Below, piece by piece: positions 53,608 to 59,743 of a stretch of 64,000 nucleotides of DNA (positions are counted from its first letter, which is position 1; each line of letters opens with the position of its first letter). Position numbers and translations under genes: made by a program. The stretch lies in assembly GCF_036245865.1 (NCBI RefSeq), contig NZ_BTTW01000003.1, positions 310,001-374,000 on the forward strand, in the 5' to 3' direction. The notes beneath the pieces were generated by a model. It saw only the letters and a program-made list of their open reading frames with translations. It searched no databases and had not been told where the DNA came from. Source of the stretch: Corallococcus caeni. GTDB taxonomy: Bacteria > Myxococcota > Myxococcia > Myxococcales > Myxococcaceae.

Positions 53608-54534
53608 TCAGCGCAGGCCGTTCAGTAGCGCGGCCAGCTTCTGGGGCTGGGACGCGAAGGGCGAGTGTGACGAGTCCAGCGTGTCCACGGTGAAGGCGTT
53701 GCCGGGCGTGAAGGCGTCCGCCTCGCGGATCATCAGGTCCTGGAGCGCGGGGGCCAGGGCGCGGTCCTGGGCGCAGCGAAGGTAGCTGCGCGGGATGCGG
53801 CCCCAGCGCTCCTTCGTGGCGCCGACCTTGCCCGTCCACAGCGACAGGGGGATGTCGGGCGTGAGCGTGAGCGCGAAGGGCAGGAAGGCTGCTTCATCCA
53901 CGTCGTGGTAGAAGCCCGCGCGCAGGGCCTCCCGGTAGGCCGCGTCGCCACGCGGGTTGATCCGCACCGCGCCCACCTTCGCGGCGTCGCCGATGAAGAG
54001 GGCTTCGCTGTAGGGCGTGTGGGCCTCGGGCAGGGCGCCGTAGCCGCTGGCGCTCTGGAGTCGCAGCGGGACGTAGGCGCTCAGGTACACCAGCCGCCCG
54101 ATGAGGTGCGGGGCCTTCTCCGCCGCTCGGGTGATGACGGTGCCTCCCGCGCTGTGGCCCACGAGCACGGGCTTGCTGGGACCACCCTGGAGCTTCTCCA
54201 ATGCGGCGACCACCGCGTCCGCGCAGTCGTCCAGCGTGAGGTCCGCCTGGGGCGAGCGCTCCTCCTTGAAGCGCGCCGTGTCGCCCGTGAGATAGGACGC
54301 GGGGAAGCGCGCGTTGAGGCCGTGGCCGGGCAGGTCGATGGCCACCACCTGGTGCCCCTTCGCGGAGAGGGCCTCCGAGACGCGCGTCCAGTGCAGGGCG
54401 TTGTGCCACGCGCCGTGGATCAGGAGGAACGTCCTGGCCTTGCGCGGAGCCTTCACGGGCGTGACCGCGAGCCCGACTCCTGGCAGCAGGCCCGCGCCCA
54501 GCAGGGCGGTCTTCATCACGTCACGACGGTTCAT
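53608..54534 (-). CDS. Alpha/beta hydrolase with Tat-like signal
   Basis: 308 residues from ATG 54534 (NRRDVMKTALLGAG, a twin-arginine-like signal). Nucleophile elbow VGHSAGG with Ser128; oxyanion region LLIHGAWH; acid and His probably in the C-terminal part (DSSHSPFASQP). The type resembles salicylate/esterase-like hydrolases. It overlaps the upstream MerR gene by 14 bp, suggesting that MerR controls it. Confidence 0.88.
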   Translation of the reverse strand: MNRRDVMKTALLGAGLLPGVGLAVTPVKAPRKARTFLLIHGAWHNALHWTRVSEALSAKGHQVVAIDLPGHGLNARFPASYLTGDTARFKEERSPQADLTLDDCADAVVAALEKLQGGPSKPVLVGHSAGGTVITRAAEKAPHLIGRLVYLSAYVPLRLQSASGYGALPEAHTPYSEALFIGDAAKVGAVRINPRGDAAYREALRAGFYHDVDEAAFLPFALTLTPDIPLSLWTGKVGATKERWGRIPRSYLRCAQDRALAPALQDLMIREADAFTPGNAFTVDTLDSSHSPFASQPQKLAALLNGLR

Positions 54535-54886
54535 GGGGGACTCCTTCGTTGGGGGGAAGCACGGCAAGGAGGCGCTCGCGCAGACGCGCGAGGTCGAAGA
54601 GCTGCCGCTCCACTTCCGCCAGACGCTCCCGGTGGGCCGCGAGCGCGTCCGGGCAGATGGCGTCCGTGACCTGCTGGAGCATGCAGCGCGGGAAGGTGGC
54701 GATCTCCTCCAGGGAAAAGCCCAGGCGGATCATCCGGGCCACCTGCATCACCTGGGGCACGGCGGCTTCGTCGAAGTCGCGGTAGCCGTTGTCGCGGCGG
54801 TGGGAGGCGAGCAGCCCGGCCTTGTCGTAGTGGCGGATGGAGCGTGCGCTGCTGCCCGTGCGCCGGGCGAGTTCTCCGATGTTCAT
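54521..54886 (-). CDS. MerR-family transcriptional regulator
   Basis: 121 residues from ATG 54886, with AGGAGAGCAGG just before. HTH: MNIGELARRTGSSARSIRHYDKAGLL followed by DNGYRDFDEAAVPQV. The effector part is short with Cys68 and Cys78 (PRCMLQQVTDAICPDAL). It overlaps the hydrolase start, and a MerR-type operator lies upstream (54917-54930). Probably autoregulated with the hydrolase. Confidence 0.9.
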   Translation of the reverse strand: MNIGELARRTGSSARSIRHYDKAGLLASHRRDNGYRDFDEAAVPQVMQVARMIRLGFSLEEIATFPRCMLQQVTDAICPDALAAHRERLAEVERQLFDLARLRERLLAVLPPNEGVPHEPS

Positions 54887-54916
54887 CCTGCTCTCCTGAA
54901 GCCGGACGCTAGGGCC

Positions 54917-54930
54917 TGACACTGGTGTCA
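54917..54930. promoter_or_regulatory. MerR-type operator between merR-like and MFS genes
   Basis: Perfect palindrome TGACACTGGTGTCA (6-bp arms). On the minus strand it lies in the spacer between TTGACC (54937-54932) and TAGCGT (54911-54906), with about 20 bases between, as in MerR promoters. Confidence 0.7.
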
Positions 54931-54985
54931 AGGTCAAGACCGGGCGGGCGAATGTGACCGACGAGATGCGTGACCGCGTTCTAGG

Positions 54986-56194
54986 GTGCGCCGCGTGAGC
55001 CTGTCCCCGCCCGTGCCCCGTCCGCGTCCCGCGCTTCTCACGCTTGCCTACCTGGCGTTCGTCAGCCTGGGGTTGCCGGACGCGGTGCTGGGGGTCGCGT
55101 GGCCGTCGCTGCGGAGCACGTTCGGGCTGTCGCAGGCGATGATGGGCTCCATCCTCGGGACGGCGGCCGTCACGTACTTCATCTCCGGGTTGCTCGCGGG
55201 CCGGCTGATGCGGGCGATGAACCTGGGGCTGCTGTTGGCGCTGAGCACCGGCTCGGTGGTGCTCGGGCTCACGGGCTACGCGACGGTGCCCCTGTTCGTG
55301 CTGTTCCTGGCCGCCGCCTGCTTCATCGGCTTCGGCTCGGGCGCCATCGACTCCGCGCTCAACAACTACGCGGCCCAGAACTTCGGTCCCAGGCACATGA
55401 GCTGGCTGCACGCGGCCTACAGCGTCGGTGCCGCGCTGGGTCCGGTGTTGATGACCGCGCTGCTCGCGCGGGGGGCCAGCTGGCGGACGGGCTATGCGGT
55501 CATCGCGGGAGTGCTGGGCGCGCTGGCCCTGACGTTCCTGGTGATGCGCCGGATGTGGAGCGCGCCGGAGGCGACGCCGGGAGAGGCGCCACGAGCGGAT
55601 GTGCCTGCCGCGTCCGCGATGGAGGCCGTGCGCCGTCCCCGCGTGTGGCTCCAGATCCTGACGTTCTTCTTCTACACGGGCCTGGAGGTGACGGCGGGCC
55701 AGTGGAGCTTCACGGTGCTGACCGAAGGCCGGGGCCTGCACACCGCCGCGGCGGGCACCTTCGTGAGCCTCTACTGGGGCAGCCTGCTGGCGGGGCGCAT
55801 CCTCTCCGGCTTCGTCGTCGAGCACATCGGACCCGTGCGGATGCTGCGCGGGAGCACGGTGCTGGCGGTGGTGGGCGCGCTCCTGTTCGCGATTCCGTCG
55901 CTACCGCCCGCGCTCGGGCTGGTGTTGTTGGGGCTCGCGCTGGCGCCCATCTTCCCGGTCCTGATGTCGGAGACGCCGCGCCGCGTGGGGCTGGACGTCT
56001 CCCATCACGCAGTGGGCTTCCAGGTCAGCGCGGCGACCACGGGCGTGGCGGCCCTGCCGAGCCTCGCGGGCATCATCGCGGAGCGCTGGGGGCTCCAGTT
56101 CATCGCCCCCTACATGCTCGCGGTGGCCGTGCTGCTGACCGTGGTGCACGGCGTGCTGTCCGCCGTGGCGGACCGTCCCCAGCTCTCCCGCTGA
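54986..56194 (+). CDS. MFS transporter
   Basis: 402 residues from GTG 54986 (GTG 54998 also possible). Twelve membrane helices with FVSLGLPDAVLGVAWPSL at the start. This is close to the FucP/sugar or drug exporter-like MFS type. It is divergent from the MerR gene, so it may share the operator, making it a candidate MerR target. Substrate unknown. Confidence 0.88.
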   Translation: MRRVSLSPPVPRPRPALLTLAYLAFVSLGLPDAVLGVAWPSLRSTFGLSQAMMGSILGTAAVTYFISGLLAGRLMRAMNLGLLLALSTGSVVLGLTGYATVPLFVLFLAAACFIGFGSGAIDSALNNYAAQNFGPRHMSWLHAAYSVGAALGPVLMTALLARGASWRTGYAVIAGVLGALALTFLVMRRMWSAPEATPGEAPRADVPAASAMEAVRRPRVWLQILTFFFYTGLEVTAGQWSFTVLTEGRGLHTAAAGTFVSLYWGSLLAGRILSGFVVEHIGPVRMLRGSTVLAVVGALLFAIPSLPPALGLVLLGLALAPIFPVLMSETPRRVGLDVSHHAVGFQVSAATTGVAALPSLAGIIAERWGLQFIAPYMLAVAVLLTVVHGVLSAVADRPQLSR

Positions 56195-56197
56195 GCT

Positions 56198-57571
56198 TCA
56201 GCTCGCGGACGGAAGCTCCGCGCTGCGAAGGGTCTTCGGGCCCTGCGCGGTCCACTGTGACAGCCGCAGGGTCGCGCCCTTCGCGGAGGCGTGGGGCTCC
56301 ACCTCCACGAAGGTGAAGCGCTGCTCCAGCTTCGCGTGCTTCTGCTTCGCCGGGTCCAGCGATGGATTGCCCTGGAGCTCCGCGAGGTATTCGCCCCACT
56401 CCTCGTCGGAGGCCTCCGGGGCGGGGAGCTGGAGCAGCGAGATCCACGTGCCGGTGTTGGCGTAGAGCGGCCCGTCGCCCTCGTGCCAGCGGGCCGCGTG
56501 CGTGTGGCCCATCACCACCGCCTGGGGGTTGTACTTCTTGCCCAGCCGCGCGGTCTCCGCGAGCTCGTCCTTCCCAGGCTCCAGCGCGAAGTAGTCCGTA
56601 CCGCTCCTGCCGGCGACCGCGCGGTGCAGGCGCGCGTAGAGCGCGAAGCCCGCCTTGGCCAGCTTCAGCCGCGCGCGGCCCAGGGCCTCCGGGTTGTCGA
56701 AGGCGTTGAGCTTCTCCGGGTCGATCACCGACAGCAACGCCTCCACCTCGTCGTCCTTCAGGTCCACCCGCGCCAGACCGCGCGCCAGGTGCGCGTCCGC
56801 GTCCGACGCGCCCACCGCGTCCATCGGCTCGAGCGCGAAGGCCGGCGCGAGGCTCCGGTTCTCCAGCAGGCGCCGGATGAGCGTGAGCGTCCCGGCGTTG
56901 AACAGGACCTTGAGCGCGTCCGGCTTCACGCCGAGCGCCACCATCACCGCGCCCTGGAAGTCCGGCTTGAGCAGGTCCATGTACCGCATGCGGTGCTGGT
57001 GCTTGAGCGGGTTGAGCAGCGTCTTCACCAGCACCGAGCCCGGCGGATACCGGAAGCGGTTCGCCCGCTCCGGCGACAGGAGCGAGTCGTAGTCGATGCG
57101 GTTCGCCACGTCGGTGTGCTCGCCGTGCGTGACGAGCACGTGCGACCCGCCGACCTCCAGTCGCAGGGGCGCGGTGCCGTCCCGGAACTCCAACCGCGAA
57201 GCCACGTCCGGCGGCTGCCCGAGCGCCGAGCGGATCACCCCCTGGACGTCCGGCAGCGCCAGCTCCAGGTCATGGTTGCCCACCACCATCGTCGCCTGGC
57301 CTCCCGCGGCCAGCACCCGCCCGAGCGCCTTCAGCGCGGGCGCGGTCGCCGCGGACGTCACCAGCGCCCGGGCCTGCTCCAGCGTCCGCCGCGGATCCAC
57401 CGCCAGCGGGTCGTCGTTGAGCAGGAAGTCGAAGCTGTCCCCGTTGAGGACGACATGGGTGGGCGTGCCCGTGAAGGAGTCGAAGAGGGCGGGCAGCTCG
57501 GCGGCGCCCGCGAAGATGTCGTAGGGGCCTCCGTTGCCGAGGTGAAGGTCGCTGAGGATGAGCGTTCGCAT
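56198..57571 (-). CDS. Calcineurin-like metallophosphoesterase
   Basis: 457 residues. Metal-binding motifs in order: SDLHLG (Asp8, His10), NGDSFDF (Asp45), VVGNHDLE (Asn99, His100), VLVTHGEH, and MGHTHAARW. The middle of about 150 residues is helical and unlike LpxH, so it may be a different specificity. It is encoded 15 bp after the caspase-like gene and probably translated from the same message. Its role may be linked to the peptidase, which is unproved. Confidence 0.9.
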   Translation of the reverse strand: MRTLILSDLHLGNGGPYDIFAGAAELPALFDSFTGTPTHVVLNGDSFDFLLNDDPLAVDPRRTLEQARALVTSAATAPALKALGRVLAAGGQATMVVGNHDLELALPDVQGVIRSALGQPPDVASRLEFRDGTAPLRLEVGGSHVLVTHGEHTDVANRIDYDSLLSPERANRFRYPPGSVLVKTLLNPLKHQHRMRYMDLLKPDFQGAVMVALGVKPDALKVLFNAGTLTLIRRLLENRSLAPAFALEPMDAVGASDADAHLARGLARVDLKDDEVEALLSVIDPEKLNAFDNPEALGRARLKLAKAGFALYARLHRAVAGRSGTDYFALEPGKDELAETARLGKKYNPQAVVMGHTHAARWHEGDGPLYANTGTWISLLQLPAPEASDEEWGEYLAELQGNPSLDPAKQKHAKLEQRFTFVEVEPHASAKGATLRLSQWTAQGPKTLRSAELPSAS

Positions 57572-57586
57572 CGGTCCATGCTCCTT

Positions 57587-59062
57587 TCAGGGAAGCGCCT
57601 GCAGGTCGTTGTGCCGGATGCTCACGGCGGGATCGCCGAGCACCACGTAGTTGCGAGCGTCGTTGCGTTCAATCCACCGGTGCAGCAGTTCGCGCGGCTG
57701 AAGCTTGCCGTTGGACGTGTTGGCGTCCAGGTGCGTCAGCAGGATGTTGTTGGCGGCGGAGAAGCGGTCGCGGAAGTCGCGCAGCGCGTGGCCCACCGGC
57801 ATGCCCGCCATGATCTTCCAGAGCGTGTTGCGGAACGGGTGGAGGGTCGTCTGCGTCATCTGCAGGGGCCGGATGGAGAAGCCCCAGGCCCGCTCCACGT
57901 GGCCAATCACTGCCAGCGCGCCGCCGTTGGGATGGGCCAGCAGCCGCCGGGGTAGGGCCGCGACGAAGGGCGCGCTCGCGAGCGCCTCGCCGCTCCGGGT
58001 GGCGTTCATCGGAAACTCGTCATGCGCGGGCGTACCCATGCCGAAGCAGGCGAAGAAGAACGCCACCAGGCCATGGAGCCGGGCGTCGTCCTGGATGTCC
58101 GACGCCGCCACGTAGTGCGCGGGCGCCATCGCGCCAAAGCCGCTCCAGTCCTGGCTCAGCAGGGCGCCCTGCTTCGTGAGCTGGAGCGGATCATTCGCCT
58201 TGAAGCCCACGCCATGGGACGCGGTGAAGAGCACCGCCGGGCGCACCTCCTGGCCGTGGAGCGCGGAGAGCAGCCACTCGCGGGTCGCGTCGTCCTCGAT
58301 GGCGTCACGGCTGGCGTAGCGGAGCTTCGCGGCGACCGTCTTCGCCGGCTGCGGTGCCTGATCCGCGGTGGCGCCCCGGGCCAGCGCGGTGACGAGGCTG
58401 TCCGCGCTGAGCTCCGTGGAGCGGTCCCCGGGGTGCTTGGGTCCCCACCAGCTCACCTGCCGGTGGTTGGGCGCGGAGTCGCCCGTCTCATACGCCACCA
58501 CGCTGTCCGCATAGCGCGCGTACTCCGCGGGCGTGTCGAAGGAGAGCCGGCCCACGGCGTAGGAGAGGGAGAGCGAGTGCTGCACGTCGAACGGGATGAC
58601 GTCCGGCCCGCCCACGAGCAGCAGGTAGTAGGGCACGGCGGTCGGCTCCACGTCGCCGATGGGCGCCCCGTACCGCTCCAGGAACTGATGCGCCGTCTCG
58701 CCGGCCTGGTAGGTGAGGACGTGGAGCCGGTCCGTCTCCGCGCGCGCGCGCCGGTGGGCGATGAGGGGCTCCAGGCTCTTGCGCAGCTCGTCGGAGGCGG
58801 AGGCAGCGAACACCACGCCCCAGCCGGCCTGGGTGTAGTCCTCCGGCGGCGCGTCCGGCGGCAGGCCGAAGGAGACGCGCATGGGGAGGAACTCGAGCCA
58901 CTTCTTCCACGCCTCGAAGTACGCGGCCTCGCCCCGGGGCTCCGCCACCTCCGCGGCCGCCGGCAGCTCGATGGGCGGCACCAGGTACTGCCCGGTGACG
59001 CCGTCGATGCCGTTGAGGATCAGCGGATCTTCCGGGCTGGGGATGGGGCGCTCCACGTTCAC
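57587..59062 (-). CDS. Caspase-fold (clan CD, C25/CHAT-like) peptidase
   Basis: 491 residues from GTG 59062; GTG 59056 is better spaced from GAGGAGG. Two fold signatures: YYLLLVGGPDVIPFDVQ (about 165-185) and VLFTASHGVGF (His283), with VAFFFACFGMGTPAHDEF giving Cys339. The His-Cys dyad, 56 residues apart at strand ends, is as in gingipain/CHAT/caspase peptidases. No signal peptide, so cytoplasmic. It is followed by the metallophosphoesterase gene. The lanthipeptide locus lies on the other side. Substrate and trigger unknown. Confidence 0.82.
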   Translation of the reverse strand: MNVERPIPSPEDPLILNGIDGVTGQYLVPPIELPAAAEVAEPRGEAAYFEAWKKWLEFLPMRVSFGLPPDAPPEDYTQAGWGVVFAASASDELRKSLEPLIAHRRARAETDRLHVLTYQAGETAHQFLERYGAPIGDVEPTAVPYYLLLVGGPDVIPFDVQHSLSLSYAVGRLSFDTPAEYARYADSVVAYETGDSAPNHRQVSWWGPKHPGDRSTELSADSLVTALARGATADQAPQPAKTVAAKLRYASRDAIEDDATREWLLSALHGQEVRPAVLFTASHGVGFKANDPLQLTKQGALLSQDWSGFGAMAPAHYVAASDIQDDARLHGLVAFFFACFGMGTPAHDEFPMNATRSGEALASAPFVAALPRRLLAHPNGGALAVIGHVERAWGFSIRPLQMTQTTLHPFRNTLWKIMAGMPVGHALRDFRDRFSAANNILLTHLDANTSNGKLQPRELLHRWIERNDARNYVVLGDPAVSIRHNDLQALP

Positions 59063-59435
59063 CTCCTCGCCTCCATCCTAGGCCTCCCCGCCGACCTGGA
59101 AAGAGCCGACAGGGGCTCGGCTGTCCGGCCCTCGGCGTTCGTGAGCAGGTGGTGTCGCGTGGCGGGCTCGCATTCCGACCCCAGGGCTGACGTGTCCTCT
59201 GGTCCACAGCCCCCTCGTCCTCTCGGGCAGGGACCGGCCGCGGCGTCGTGGCAATCCCTTACGTCTCATTCGAGCCGGACTGGACTTGTGGCGTGCGGAC
59301 GCATGCCTCTGTGTTGTGTCTGACTTTGACTTGTCGCGTCTGGCATTGCAGGGCGTGTCTGTGTTCACGTTCGCTCCGCGTCCGGCACGTCTGGCACCCC
59401 TCGCCATGCGGGTCCGGCCGCAAGGGAGAGCACTC
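59063..59435. other. Divergent intergenic region of 373 bp
   Basis: This gap carries the promoters for the caspase-like gene (minus) and the lanthipeptide precursor (plus). I see no convincing open frame, IS or long repeat. A purine-rich GGGAG (59424-59428) precedes the precursor start. A TTGACT (59325-59330 region) is a possible -35 but no good -10 follows. Confidence 0.6.
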
Positions 59436-59633
59436 ATGACGAAGAAGGCCTCGGTCCAGGATGTGGTGCAGGGCTGGCTGTCCGGTGATGAGGAGTCCCA
59501 TGGCATGACGAACCCGGCGGGCCCGGTGTTCGTGGGAGGTGCGCGCACGGAACAGGCGCTCACGGAGTCCAACCTGGTGGCGGACACGGGCTGCAGCAGC
59601 TGCACCGCCTCCACCACCGCGTTCTGCTGTTGA
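59436..59633 (+). CDS. lanA: Class II lanthipeptide precursor
   Basis: 65 residues from ATG 59436 (GGGAG 8 bases upstream). Leader about 1-35 with acidic DEE, ending at the double-glycine site Gly34-Gly35. The core is Thr/Ser/Cys-rich: Cys53, Cys56, Cys64, Cys65, with Ser54, Ser55, Thr57, Ser59, Thr60 and Thr61 as substrates for dehydration and thioether formation. The last four residues are AFCC. The next gene is a LanM. The product has up to four thioether rings; the ring pattern is not predictable here. Confidence 0.88.
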   Translation: MTKKASVQDVVQGWLSGDEESHGMTNPAGPVFVGGARTEQALTESNLVADTGCSSCTASTTAFCC

Positions 59634-59664
59634 TCCATCGCGGACCCCCGTCCGCATGAATCCC

Positions 59665-59695
59665 CCCTCCGGTCTCCGTGCGCGGTGCCGGAGGG
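59665..59695 (+). terminator. Hairpin between precursor and synthetase genes
   Basis: Perfect 8-bp stem CCCTCCGG / CCGGAGGG with a 15-base loop followed by TTT, in the 110-bp gap between lanA and lanM. It may act as a partial terminator so that precursor is made in excess. Confidence 0.5.
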
Positions 59696-59743
59696 TTTCC
59701 CGCCGTCCCCATCTCCGGTCCCCACCCCCAGGGAGCCCCCCTC

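Noticed and set aside
59286..59435. N-terminal extension of the lanthipeptide precursor to a start at 59286
   Set aside because: The extra 50 residues look non-coding; ATG 59436 has a ribosome site and gives a normal leader length.
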